This document shows, piece by piece, positions 1-7,003 of a DNA stretch of 7,298 bases. Both the position numbers and the translations under genes were made by a program. Numbering within the stretch: position 1 is the first letter of the stretch; every line of letters begins with the position of its first letter. The DNA comes from Tepidisphaeraceae bacterium. GTDB taxonomy: Bacteria; Planctomycetota; Phycisphaerae; Tepidisphaerales; Tepidisphaeraceae. Below the pieces are notes generated by a model. It worked only from the letters and a program-made list of their open reading frames with translations. It searched no databases and was not told the origin of the DNA. The stretch covers positions 1-7,298 of the forward strand of contig JANWHF010000222.1 of assembly GCA_025450555.1 (NCBI GenBank), given 5' to 3'.

Positions 1-2590
1 GACCATAGGTGCCGGCTACCAGCACATCCTGCTGATTGAGCGCCAATTCCCGTACCTGCACATCCGGTAATCCGCTGCCAAGCTTTGTCCAACTGCCGCC
101 GAGGCTCGTCGCCGTATACACGCCATTATCGTTACCCACGTACAGGATATCATCGCTCGTTCCGGGACCGTTGGGTTCAAGCGCGACCGTATACGTGGGA
201 AGATCCGGCAGATTTCCGCCGATACTCGACCAACTTAAACCACCATTGGTTGTTCTAAACACCTTCGAGATTCCGCCAAACCGGTCGCGCACCGCGTAAG
301 CAATCTGGCTGTTGGTCGGATCGACAACAATCTGAGCGATATGGTCCGCGGTGGGAGTGTTAATTCTTGTCCAGGAGACACCGCGATTGGTCGTGACAAA
401 AGTCTGCCCGCCAGCCGCCGCGTAGATGGTATTGACATCGTTTGGCGCGACAGCAATGGCATCTATACTGTTCGAAGTCGTCCACCCGGCGCTATTTGGA
501 GTGCTGATGGGAGTCCAAAGCTCCCCGTTATTGGTTGATTCATAAACTCGATTGGTCCCAAGTAGCAGTCGGTCGAATCCGCCATAAGAATTGGGATCAA
601 TCACAAACGGCGGATAAAAGTCCCGACCGTCGGTCGTGGAAATGCCATTGACTTTCCCATTCCAACTGCTGCCGCCGTCGTCGGAGCGTTGGAAGAAGTT
701 GGCATTTCCGAAGCTGCCGACCGGTGCATCGTGGTACATCCGCTGCGGATTGTTCGGGCTGAAGAGAACCTGTCCGCCATCACCGCCCAGGCGCTGCGTC
801 CAGTTGGTTGAGGAGGCGTTGGATTGGCTGGTGCCGTTATCCTGCGACCCTCCGAAAACATTGGTCGCGTCGTTGGCTGCCACCGCAATGCCGACGAACT
901 GCGTTGCCTGGATGTTGGCGGTGAGGTCGGTCCAGTGAATGCTTCCAACAGTTGCGTTATCTAATTTCCATATTCCACCGTCATTCCCGTCCAGAAAATT
1001 ACCATTTGCATCAAAAGCGGCGGCGTGATGATCGGCATGTGGCCCATTATTACCTGTGGCTCCGGTTGCGATGCCTGTCCATGTTGCGCCGCCGTCGGTG
1101 CTCTGCATCACCGCGTTGGTCGAATCAGCGGCGCCAGCCACATAAACCGTATTGGGATCAATCGGATTGACGGCCACGGTTTGGTCATACCATCCCTGCC
1201 CGCCCATGTAATTGGAACCGGGGGTAATGTTGGACCAACTCCCACCGCCATCGGTGGTTTTGTAGACCCCCAGCACGCCGCTGGTGTTACGATCGGCCGC
1301 CGACACATAGATCGTTTGCGGACTGCTTGGAGACAATCCAATCGTCAATCGGCCAATTGGATCCGTGGCGGCAGGGAAAGTGGCGGTCGGAGTCCACGTC
1401 GAGCCCCCGTCAGTTGTTTCATAGAGAACGTTATCTGCAACGGACGAGTTGGAGGATGAAAGCGCGCAATACAGCACGTTTGGATTCTGGGGATTCATCG
1501 CCAAGTCGCTGTAGCCGATGCCTGTGGTAATCGATGTTGTGGTATTCGACCATGTGACCCCGCCATCGGTGCTCTTATAGATTCCAAAATTCCCGCCCAA
1601 TCCATTAGCACCACCGCCGCCGACCATGGCGAAGACCGTGTTTGGATCGGTCGGTGAAACGACGATTCTGCCAATCGCTTTACGGAAAAAAGTATTGTTG
1701 TCGGTGATCAGCGACCAGGTCGAGCCGCCATCGGTCGATTTGAGGATGCCTTGACCATAGAACGAGTCGATCGATCCATTGGGCTCGCCGGTCCCCGCAT
1801 AAATGGTGTTCGGATCGCTCGGGGCGACGGCAATGGAGCCCATCACCGTCGTCACCTGATTGTCGGTCAAAGGCGTCCAGGAATTTCCGCCATCGGTCGT
1901 CTTCCAGACACCGCCCGATGCGGCCGCCAGGTAAATAATGTTGGCGTTGGTGGGATCAGGCGCGATGCTGACGATGCGCCCTGAGACGGGATTGCTCCCC
2001 GGGGTTTGTCCATTGGAAATCGGCGCGGGGCCGATTGAAGTCCATGTTCCGGCAGTCACCGGCAGGCTGGCATTGGCTCCAACCGGATCGCCTGGGCCGG
2101 CGTCGGTTGTCTGCTGCTGAGGAATCGTGCCTTCGCCCCCGTTTTGCTCGAAAGTTTCGCCGGGAAACAATGCATCATCTGTCAGCGGCTGATTTGCGAA
2201 ATTGATCTGCGTGACTGTTTGCCTTGCCTTAAGCTTCACTTTCTGCTCGCCCGTCGGCGCGGATTGGCCAAAATCCTGATCAGGAAGCTCGGCAACGTAA
2301 TAAGTCCCGGCCCGCAAGCCGGTAAATGAATACGTGCCGGAGTCCTGGGTCATGACGCTGGATTCGCCTGGATCGAGCTGGCCATTTCTGTTTGAGTCGA
2401 GATAAATAGTGAGGCCGCCTACGCCCGCTTCGTCCGACCCGTGATACCCGTCGTGATTTGAATCGATATAGGCCAGGCCCGAGATCGAACTTGCGTGAAC
2501 GTCTGGAACAACGGTTCGCACCGCGGCCGAAAGTAGAAGTCGCACTTCAAGCGGCTCGATTTCCGAACCCCGACGATGTTTCGATGTCAT
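1..2590 (-). CDS. Large secreted protein: planctomycete export leader, SdrD B-like domain, Asp-box (BNR/sortilin-type) beta-propellers; 3' end missing
   Basis: Read on the minus strand, one frame stays open from ATG at 2588-2590 to the window edge (863 codons), so the C-terminus is missing. The start is well fixed: an in-frame TGA lies 24 codons upstream and no other ATG, GTG or TTG falls between them, although no strong ribosome binding site is visible. Residues 1-23 carry basic residues and then PLEVRLLLSA, the planctomycete surface-protein leader. Residues about 35-113 resemble an SdrD B domain, with two Asp/Asn-rich loops likely to bind calcium (D43-E54; D65-x-N67-x-N69-G-x-L-D73-x-x-E76). 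A Gln/Gly/Pro-rich linker follows. From about residue 200 there are eleven Asp-box repeats of the form [ST]-x-[DN]-x-G-x-[ST]-W. Between repeats 6 and 7 lies a block with HADHH (about 517-521), GNDGG (about 535), GGSQDNG (about 580) and GGDGG (about 602), as in sortilin/GH74-like propellers. Probably exported; a glycan-binding, glycosidase-like or adhesive role is inference. Catalytic activity cannot be assigned. Confidence 0.9.
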   Translation of the reverse strand, partial: MTSKHRRGSEIEPLEVRLLLSAAVRTVVPDVHASSISGLAYIDSNHDGYHGSDEAGVGGLTIYLDSNRNGQLDPGESSVMTQDSGTYSFTGLRAGTYYVAELPDQDFGQSAPTGEQKVKLKARQTVTQINFANQPLTDDALFPGETFEQNGGEGTIPQQQTTDAGPGDPVGANASLPVTAGTWTSIGPAPISNGQTPGSNPVSGRIVSIAPDPTNANIIYLAAASGGVWKTTDGGNSWTPLTDNQVTTVMGSIAVAPSDPNTIYAGTGEPNGSIDSFYGQGILKSTDGGSTWSLITDNNTFFRKAIGRIVVSPTDPNTVFAMVGGGGANGLGGNFGIYKSTDGGVTWSNTTTSITTGIGYSDLAMNPQNPNVLYCALSSSNSSVADNVLYETTDGGSTWTPTATFPAATDPIGRLTIGLSPSSPQTIYVSAADRNTSGVLGVYKTTDGGGSWSNITPGSNYMGGQGWYDQTVAVNPIDPNTVYVAGAADSTNAVMQSTDGGATWTGIATGATGNNGPHADHHAAAFDANGNFLDGNDGGIWKLDNATVGSIHWTDLTANIQATQFVGIAVAANDATNVFGGSQDNGTSQSNASSTNWTQRLGGDGGQVLFSPNNPQRMYHDAPVGSFGNANFFQRSDDGGSSWNGKVNGISTTDGRDFYPPFVIDPNSYGGFDRLLLGTNRVYESTNNGELWTPISTPNSAGWTTSNSIDAIAVAPNDVNTIYAAAGGQTFVTTNRGVSWTRINTPTADHIAQIVVDPTNSQIAYAVRDRFGGISKVFRTTNGGLSWSSIGGNLPDLPTYTVALEPNGPGTSDDILYVGNDNGVYTATSLGGSWTKLGSGLPDVQVRELALNQQDVLVAGTYG
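89..1900 (-). repeat. Eleven Asp-box (BNR) coding repeats in two series
   Basis: Each repeat encodes [ST]-x-[DN]-x-G-x-[ST]-W, or a near variant. They lie at about 1877-1900, 1715-1738, 1550-1573, 1394-1417, 1235-1258, 1079-1102, 662-685, 515-538, 371-394, 230-253 and 89-109. The first six are spaced about 156-165 bases apart (about 53 residues). The last five are spaced about 141-147 bases apart (about 48 residues). A 139-residue stretch without an Asp-box separates the two series. The last series has drifted: TTDGG becomes TTNRG, TTNGG, STNNG and TSLGG. Each motif marks a hairpin turn between the third and fourth strands of a propeller blade (known for the family). Two propellers, or one long sortilin-like propeller continuing beyond the window, would fit. 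Confidence 0.85.
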
Positions 2591-2795
2591 AATGTGACCG
2601 GTATGGATCCAGCGAACCCAAAATTTCTGCTTGTCCTGGCGATTGGGTCCTGCTTCGCCTCAGGCGGAAAAGCCCTCGCTGGAGCGGTAATCTATTGAGG
2701 CGAGCATTCTACCCATTTTCTGTAACCGTTGCATCGCGAATAATTGCCGACATAAGGCGTCAACCGATTTATCATCGTCTCCTAACGTACAAATG

Positions 2796-2841
2796 GTGGG
2801 AATGGGTCGAGCCGCACTCCGTCGAGATTGCCCATTCCCAC
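2796..2841 (+). promoter_or_regulatory. Perfect 11-bp inverted repeat (hairpin) upstream of potC
   Basis: GTGGGAATGGG at 2796-2806 is matched exactly by CCCATTCCCAC at 2831-2841 with a 24-base loop. In the loop, TCGA occurs at 2807-2810 and 2822-2825 and can pair, adding a second short stem after the first. A run of seven T lies at 2854-2860, 12 bases after the right arm, too far for a standard intrinsic terminator. It ends about 100 bases before the potC start. It could be a leader-RNA structure, an operator for a dimeric regulator, or a copy of a dispersed palindromic repeat; the sequence alone does not decide. Confidence 0.55.
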
Positions 2842-2921
2842 TTATTTCCAGGATTTTTTTCTTGCACACCGCCATGGGATTGTTAAATTTTCCCCTCGCA
2901 AAAATTCAGTATCGCTTTTGT

Positions 2922-2927
2922 GGAGGA
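2922..2927 (+). promoter_or_regulatory. Ribosome binding site of potC
   Basis: GGAGGA lies 14 bases before the ATG at 2942, a longer spacing than usual. A nearer ATG at 2927 would give only three codons before TAA, so the start at 2942 is still preferred; its product begins just before the first membrane segment as expected. Confidence 0.5.
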
Positions 2928-2941
2928 TGACGAAGTAAGAA

Positions 2942-3748
2942 ATGGCCCACCCATTGCCTTCAGGGAATTCTCTGGCTCGCCTGTTTCTGCCCGCCTGGAC
3001 GATCGCGGTTCTGGTCTTCCTGTACCTGCCGATCATTTTGCTCGTCGTCTATTCCTTCAATAACGTTCCCAACAACATGGATCTGAGCGCCCACTGGCAC
3101 GGCTTCACGCTGCGCTGGTATCGGGCGATGTGGGCCGATCGGCTGCTGATGCAATCAGTTCGGAACACGCTGATCATCGCGTCGGCCGTCACCGTCGTTT
3201 CGATCGTGCTGGGAACGGGAGCCGCCTGGCTGATGCATCGGTTTGTCTTCCCGGCGGCGGGGGGGCTGCAAACGCTGATTCTCCTGCCGATGATTATCCC
3301 GGAAATCATCATGGGCGTCAGCCTGATGCTGCTGTTCCGCGCAATCGGGCTGAATCGCGGCTACCTAACCGTCATCATCGCTCATGTGACGTTCTGCTTC
3401 CCGTTTGTGATGGCTGCCGTGCAGGCCCGGCTTGCGGGAATCGATCCGTCTCTGGAGGAAGCAGCATTGGACTTGGGCGCTACGCCCATTCGCGCCTTCT
3501 TTTCGGTCATCGTTCCTTATCTGATGCCGGCCATCGTCGCGGGAGGTTTGCTGACCTTCACCCTCTCGATCGATGAGTTCATGGTCACCTATTTCACGTA
3601 TGATGCCCGCTCGATGACGCTGCCGATCCTGATTTACAGCGAAGCTCGAACGGGTTTGAAGCTGACGCTCAATGCCGTCTCGACGCTCTTCATAGCCGGC
3701 ACGGTCATTCTGGTGCTGGCGATGGAACTGCTCCGCAGCCGGCGATGA
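2942..3748 (+). CDS. potC: Spermidine/putrescine ABC transporter permease, PotC type
   Basis: A 268-residue inner-membrane permease, close to the usual PotC length (about 264 in E. coli). It forms half of the channel through which a polyamine is imported, paired with the PotB-type protein encoded further along. Six hydrophobic segments are visible, at about residues 17-38, 75-97, 108-130, 137-158, 188-210 and 243-264. The cytoplasmic EAA loop, which docks onto the ATPase, begins E172-E-A-A-x-D-L-G-A and continues to a Pro near the next helix. Typical PotC features include an N-terminal YLPIILLVVYSFN stretch and the HVTFCFPFV segment, which aligns with HITFCLPFV in E. coli PotC. It is the first gene of the operon, with 54 bases to potD. 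Assignment to the polyamine/putrescine permease family is firm; the exact substrate is inferred from the neighbours. Confidence 0.9.
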   Translation: MAHPLPSGNSLARLFLPAWTIAVLVFLYLPIILLVVYSFNNVPNNMDLSAHWHGFTLRWYRAMWADRLLMQSVRNTLIIASAVTVVSIVLGTGAAWLMHRFVFPAAGGLQTLILLPMIIPEIIMGVSLMLLFRAIGLNRGYLTVIIAHVTFCFPFVMAAVQARLAGIDPSLEEAALDLGATPIRAFFSVIVPYLMPAIVAGGLLTFTLSIDEFMVTYFTYDARSMTLPILIYSEARTGLKLTLNAVSTLFIAGTVILVLAMELLRSRR

Positions 3749-3802
3749 TCGCGCGTCAATTCCTGTAAAATTGCAAATGGGCTTCCCTGGGAGATTTCTG
3801 AC

Positions 3803-4840
3803 ATGAAGCTTTTTCACATTGTCTTGATCGTCACGATGGTTCTTTCACTGGCGGGCTGCAACCGTTCATCGCAGAAGCAGCAACAGCGGTTGCACCTGTT
3901 TGCCTGGTCGGAATATGTGCCGCAGGAAGTGATCGACGGCTTTACAAAACAGACGGGCATTCCCGTCGATTACGAAGTCTACGACTCCAATGAAAAGATG
4001 CTGACCAAGCTGCTTTCCAGCCCGGCGCATTACGATCTGATCCAGCCTTCGGAATATATGGTCGAGCATTTAATCAAGCGCGGCCTGCTTGAGCCGATCG
4101 ATCAATCGGCCATTCCCAATGTCTCAAACCTGCTGCCGGAGTATCGCAATCCCGAATACGACCCCGGCATGAAATACTCAGTGCCTTACATGGCCGGCAC
4201 CGTTGGTATCGTCTTCAACAGCGACAAGATCAAAGACCCAATCCGCGGATATCAGGATGTTTTTCAGCCTAAATATGCCGGGCGCATCATCGCGCTGGAT
4301 GACAATCGTGAAATTGTCTCCTGGGCATTGGATGCTAAAGGCATCGACATTAATGATGTCACGCCCGCGAATCTGACGAAAGTGAAGCCGCTGCTGGCCG
4401 ACTGGCTCAAGTTGGTCAAGATCTTCAACTCGGATGATCCTAAGCCGCAGCTTTTCAGTGGCGATGTCGATTTGGGCGTCGTCTACTGCGGCGATGCCGC
4501 CAAGCTGATCGAGCAGGATAAGAAATTCAAATATGTTCTGCCGGCCGAAGGGGCGCATCGTTTTATCGATAATCTATGCATTCCCAAAGATGCACCCGAC
4601 AAGCAGGCGGCCGAGGCTTTCATCAATTACATCCTCCGGCCCGAGGTAAGCAAAATTATTTCCGACAAGTTCCCCTATACGAACCCAAATGGCGCGGCGC
4701 GAAAGCTGCTGACGCCGCAGCAGCTTGCCAACCCGGCGAGCTATCCGCCGGAGTCGGTTCATCTGGAAATTTTCCATGACATCGGCAAGGCCAATGCGGA
4801 TATTTCGCAGTTGATGACTGAACTGCGCAACGGGCGATAG
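3803..4840 (+). CDS. potD: Polyamine-binding lipoprotein, PotD/PotF type
   Basis: A 345-residue substrate-binding protein of a polyamine ABC importer. A hydrophobic signal of about 15 residues ends in the lipobox LAGC with C19 as the lipidated cysteine, so the mature protein is tethered to the membrane face; a Gln-rich linker follows. A hand alignment with E. coli PotD, using remembered pocket positions, shows conserved W35 and Y38 (WSEYVP), S83 and Y85 (PSEY), D167 and E170 (DDNRE), D256 and Y292. W229, W255 and Q327 of PotD appear replaced by Y228, F254 and F324. The acidic residues that bind the amine groups are kept, so a cationic polyamine is still the likely ligand, but spermidine versus putrescine cannot be settled. 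GGGAGA at 3789-3794 lies 8 bases before the ATG. Thirty bases separate it from potB. Confidence 0.9.
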   Translation: MKLFHIVLIVTMVLSLAGCNRSSQKQQQRLHLFAWSEYVPQEVIDGFTKQTGIPVDYEVYDSNEKMLTKLLSSPAHYDLIQPSEYMVEHLIKRGLLEPIDQSAIPNVSNLLPEYRNPEYDPGMKYSVPYMAGTVGIVFNSDKIKDPIRGYQDVFQPKYAGRIIALDDNREIVSWALDAKGIDINDVTPANLTKVKPLLADWLKLVKIFNSDDPKPQLFSGDVDLGVVYCGDAAKLIEQDKKFKYVLPAEGAHRFIDNLCIPKDAPDKQAAEAFINYILRPEVSKIISDKFPYTNPNGAARKLLTPQQLANPASYPPESVHLEIFHDIGKANADISQLMTELRNGR

Positions 4841-4852
4841 CTTTTATCGATT

Positions 4853-4859
4853 GGGAGGT
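4853..4859 (+). promoter_or_regulatory. Ribosome binding site of potB
   Basis: GGGAGGT lies 11 bases before the ATG at 4871 in the short potD-potB gap. It is the strongest Shine-Dalgarno match in the operon and supports this start codon. Confidence 0.7.
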
Positions 4860-4870
4860 GCTCAAAATAA

Positions 4871-5767
4871 ATGCCCCAGGCAGTCGCAATTCAACCTGCA
4901 TTAAACGTCCGCCGGCCGGGATGGCGCGGGTGGGGGCTCTTTGCCCCAATGGTCGCATGGCTCGCGCTGTTCGTCGTCGCGCCGACGGCCATCCTTCTGG
5001 TCTACAGCTTTTTCACCGGCGAAGGCATCGGTGAAGTCGATACCCATTTCACATTGGAAAACTACCGGCGAATCTTCAAGCCGGTATATCTAGATTTGTT
5101 CTGGAGATCGATTGTTTATGCCGGCGCGACGACCATCCTTTGCGCAATGATCGGCTACCCCGTCGCATGGTACATTGGCCGCGCTCCGGCCTCGCGGCGT
5201 GGCAAGTTGCTCATGCTGGTCATGATCCCGTTCATGACCAGCTTCCTGATTCGTACCTACGCCTGGTTCACGATTCTGCACGAGCACGGCCTGCTCAACG
5301 GCTTCCTCGAATCGGCACACCTCATTCCAACTGTTTTTTCGCATCCGCTGAACATTCTCTACACGCCGACGGCTGTCATGATCGCGCTGGTCTACACCTA
5401 CCTGCCCTTCATGATCCTGCCGATCTATACGAGCGTGGAAAAGCTCGATCCGAGCCTGATCGAAGCTGCGGCCGATCTGGGAGCCGGGCCGACGCGATCC
5501 TTTTTCCGCGTGATCCTTCCATTAACTTGGCCCGGGGCCGCTGCCGGCATTCTAATGGTCTTTGTGCCGGCGATCGCGATGTTCGCCGTCACAAAGATCA
5601 TGAGTGGCGGCCATATCCGCCTGATCGGTGACGAAATCCAGGAGCAATTCGAGGGCGGTGGAGACCTCCCCTTCGGATCGGCGCTTGGAATGGCGCTGCT
5701 GATTTTATTTCTGGTGACCTATTGGATCAGCGCGGGGAGAAGTGCAAAAGTTTTGCGGGGCACATAG
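4871..5767 (+). CDS. potB: Spermidine/putrescine ABC transporter permease, PotB type
   Basis: A 298-residue inner-membrane permease, slightly longer than typical PotB because of an N-terminal tail of about 20 residues rich in Pro and Arg. It pairs with PotC to form the import channel. Six hydrophobic segments are seen at about residues 24-47, 76-97, 111-133, 163-185, 218-240 and 273-290. Family hallmarks are IPFMTSFLIRTYAW in the third segment and the EAA loop starting E198-A-A-A-D-L-G-A, followed by VILPLTWPG. The segment near the end with GGGDLPFGSALGMAL also fits PotB/PotH proteins. It lies between the binding-protein and ATPase genes. A gap of about 100 bases with hairpins separates it from potA, so the ATPase might be made in a different amount from the permeases (inference). 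Confidence 0.9.
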   Translation: MPQAVAIQPALNVRRPGWRGWGLFAPMVAWLALFVVAPTAILLVYSFFTGEGIGEVDTHFTLENYRRIFKPVYLDLFWRSIVYAGATTILCAMIGYPVAWYIGRAPASRRGKLLMLVMIPFMTSFLIRTYAWFTILHEHGLLNGFLESAHLIPTVFSHPLNILYTPTAVMIALVYTYLPFMILPIYTSVEKLDPSLIEAAADLGAGPTRSFFRVILPLTWPGAAAGILMVFVPAIAMFAVTKIMSGGHIRLIGDEIQEQFEGGGDLPFGSALGMALLILFLVTYWISAGRSAKVLRGT

Positions 5768-5785
5768 CAAAGTAACATTTATCGT

Positions 5786-5830
5786 CGCCGCGCAGCGGCG
5801 TCCTGATCGTTTAGCCGCTCCGCTTGCGGA
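5786..5830. repeat. GC-rich double hairpin between potB and potA
   Basis: Two perfect stems are present: CGCCGC (5786-5791) with GCGGCG (5795-5800) around a 3-base loop, and TCCGC (5819-5823) with GCGGA (5826-5830) around TT. The element begins 18 bases after the potB stop and ends about 35 bases before the potA start. It has the form of a small dispersed palindromic element, and the TTTAGCCGCTCCGCTTGCGGA part resembles repeats I associate with planctomycete genomes from memory. There is no T-run, so it is not a normal terminator. It could stabilise the upstream mRNA or separate expression of potA from the membrane subunits. Confidence 0.55.
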
Positions 5831-5855
5831 ACGCGTCTCTGGTGTTGAAGCAGAA

Positions 5856-5859
5856 AGGA
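5856..5859 (+). promoter_or_regulatory. Ribosome binding site that selects the potA start
   Basis: AGGA (within AAAGGAA) lies 7 bases before ATG 5867. Three in-frame starts are possible: TTG 5864, ATG 5867 and ATG 5876. The spacing is best for ATG 5867, is short for TTG 5864, and is 16 bases for ATG 5876, so ATG 5867 is chosen. Confidence 0.6.
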
Positions 5860-5866
5860 ACTCTTG

Positions 5867-7003
5867 ATGGAACACATGGTCGAGGTTCAGTCGGTACGCA
5901 AGCAGTTCGGCAATTTCGTTGCCGTCGATGGCGTCGATCTGAATGTGCGTGCCGGCGAATTCCTCACCCTTTTGGGCCCTTCAGGCTGCGGGAAAACCAC
6001 TTTGCTGCGGATGATCTCCGGCTTCGAGACACCAACGCAGGGCACAATCTTCCTCGCTGGTCGCGATGTCACTCGCCTTCCGCCATACCGGCGCGATGTG
6101 AACCAGGTCTTCCAAAGCTACGCGCTGTTTCCCCATCTGAATGTCTGGAAAAACATTGCCTTCGGACTGCGAATGAAGCGAGTGCCTTCAGCGACGATCA
6201 AACAGCGCGTCCAGCAGGCCATCGGTCTCGTGTCCCTTGTCGGCTTCGAACATCGCAAGCCCAGCGAATTGTCGGGTGGCCAAAAGCAGCGCGTGGCCCT
6301 CGCTCGCGCACTTGTCTGCGAACCCAAAGTCCTCCTGCTGGATGAACCTCTGGCGGCCCTCGATGCCAAACTTCGCCGCGCGATGCAGGTCGAACTGAAG
6401 CGACTCCAGTCGCGCCTCGGCATCACCTTCATCTTCGTCACCCACGATCAGGACGAGGCGTTGGTGATGTCCGATCGAATTGCCGTCGTCAATGCCGGGA
6501 AGATCGAACAGATTGGCACCGTCGGGGAAGTCTATCGCCAGCCCAAGACGCGATTCGTCGCCGATTTTCTTGGAGCGGCCAATGTGCTGAGCGTCCAGGT
6601 GCTTTCTGATAATGGCATGACAGCGCGCCTTAGCTGCGACGATTCCCTCGTAATTTCCGCCCGATCCGGCCAACTCGAACCAGGATCGACTGCAACGATC
6701 TGCATCCGCCCCGAAAAAATCCGCGTCAGCCGATCGCGCCCATCCGGCGATTGCGCCTTCGAAGCGATCGTCGGCGAATGCCTCTTCCGCGGCTCCAGCC
6801 ACCAGGTGCAACTCACGACCGGCGACGAATCCCTCATCGCCACCATTCCCTGCCAGGGCGAAAACGATCGTCCCTTCGCGCCTGGAGAAAAGGTTTTCTG
6901 CCAAATCGAAAGCGACGACGTGATTGTGCTCGACTCAGCCAACCGTCACTCGATTGAAGCGCCAGGGACGCCAAGAAGCCAAGAACGTCAAGAGGTCAAA
7001 TAA
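5867..7003 (+). CDS. potA: Polyamine ABC transporter ATP-binding protein, PotA type
   Basis: A 378-residue cytoplasmic ATPase that powers uptake by the PotB/PotC channel. With ATG 5867 as residue 1, all nucleotide-binding motifs are intact: Walker A GPSGCGKTT (37-45), Q-loop Q83, signature LSGGQKQR (135-142), Walker B LLLDEP (156-161), D-loop ALD (164-166) and switch H193 in FVTHD. A TOBE-type regulatory domain follows from about residue 235; the IRPEKIRVS stretch near 285 is typical of PotA/FbpC/UgpC-like proteins. The last gene of the operon, it follows potB by 99 bases. The final roughly 14 residues (about 365-378), rich in Arg, Glu, Gln and Pro, are encoded by an inverted repeat rather than by family-conserved sequence. 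Polyamine specificity comes from the operon; the ATPase alone could be any spermidine/iron/sugar-type CUT1-related member. Confidence 0.92.
   Translation: MEHMVEVQSVRKQFGNFVAVDGVDLNVRAGEFLTLLGPSGCGKTTLLRMISGFETPTQGTIFLAGRDVTRLPPYRRDVNQVFQSYALFPHLNVWKNIAFGLRMKRVPSATIKQRVQQAIGLVSLVGFEHRKPSELSGGQKQRVALARALVCEPKVLLLDEPLAALDAKLRRAMQVELKRLQSRLGITFIFVTHDQDEALVMSDRIAVVNAGKIEQIGTVGEVYRQPKTRFVADFLGAANVLSVQVLSDNGMTARLSCDDSLVISARSGQLEPGSTATICIRPEKIRVSRSRPSGDCAFEAIVGECLFRGSSHQVQLTTGDESLIATIPCQGENDRPFAPGEKVFCQIESDDVIVLDSANRHSIEAPGTPRSQERQEVK

Larger units (their letters stand above)
2591..2941. other. Divergent intergenic region between the secreted-protein gene and potC
   Basis: This 351-base stretch separates the start codons of two divergent genes and so should hold promoters for both. 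Positions 2654-2668 hold a small imperfect palindrome (CGCCT, one base, AGGCG) inside the leader of the minus-strand gene. The main structure is the inverted repeat at 2796-2841, listed separately. A seven-T run lies at 2854-2860. For potC, a weak sigma70-like pair could be TTGCAC (2862-2867) and TTAAAT (2883-2888) with a short 15-base spacer; I do not trust it enough to call it. Short open frames on both strands here have no ribosome binding site and no recognisable protein, so I see no gene in this stretch. Confidence 0.6.

Noticed and set aside
601..1459. Several open frames of 70-145 codons on the plus strand and in other minus frames inside the left-hand region
   Set aside because: They are shadow frames of the Asp-box gene; the continuous minus frame with eleven in-phase Asp-boxes explains the region.
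89..1900. Regularly spaced similar 24-base blocks as a DNA-level repeat or CRISPR-like array
   Set aside because: The similarity follows from the encoded Asp-box motif; the blocks vary at synonymous positions and stay in one reading frame.
2796..2860. Inverted repeat plus T-run as an intrinsic terminator
   Set aside because: The T-run begins 12 bases after the stem and the stem has a 24-base loop; no plus-strand gene lies upstream to terminate.
2660..2875. A 71-codon minus-strand open frame in the divergent intergenic region
   Set aside because: No ribosome binding site, no recognisable motif, and it runs across the inverted repeat at 2796-2841, so it is more likely chance.
2695..3036. Short open frames on both strands overlapping the start of potC
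   Set aside because: They lack family resemblance and overlap a well-supported gene or non-coding structure.
5570..5577. GCGATCGC octamer as a HIP1-like element
   Set aside because: A single copy inside potB explained by the codons; HIP1 significance rests on high frequency in cyanobacteria.
6188..6904. A 238-codon minus-strand open frame opposite potA
   Set aside because: It is antisense to a gene with complete ABC ATPase motifs; the codon structure of potA produces it, and its product has no recognisable feature.
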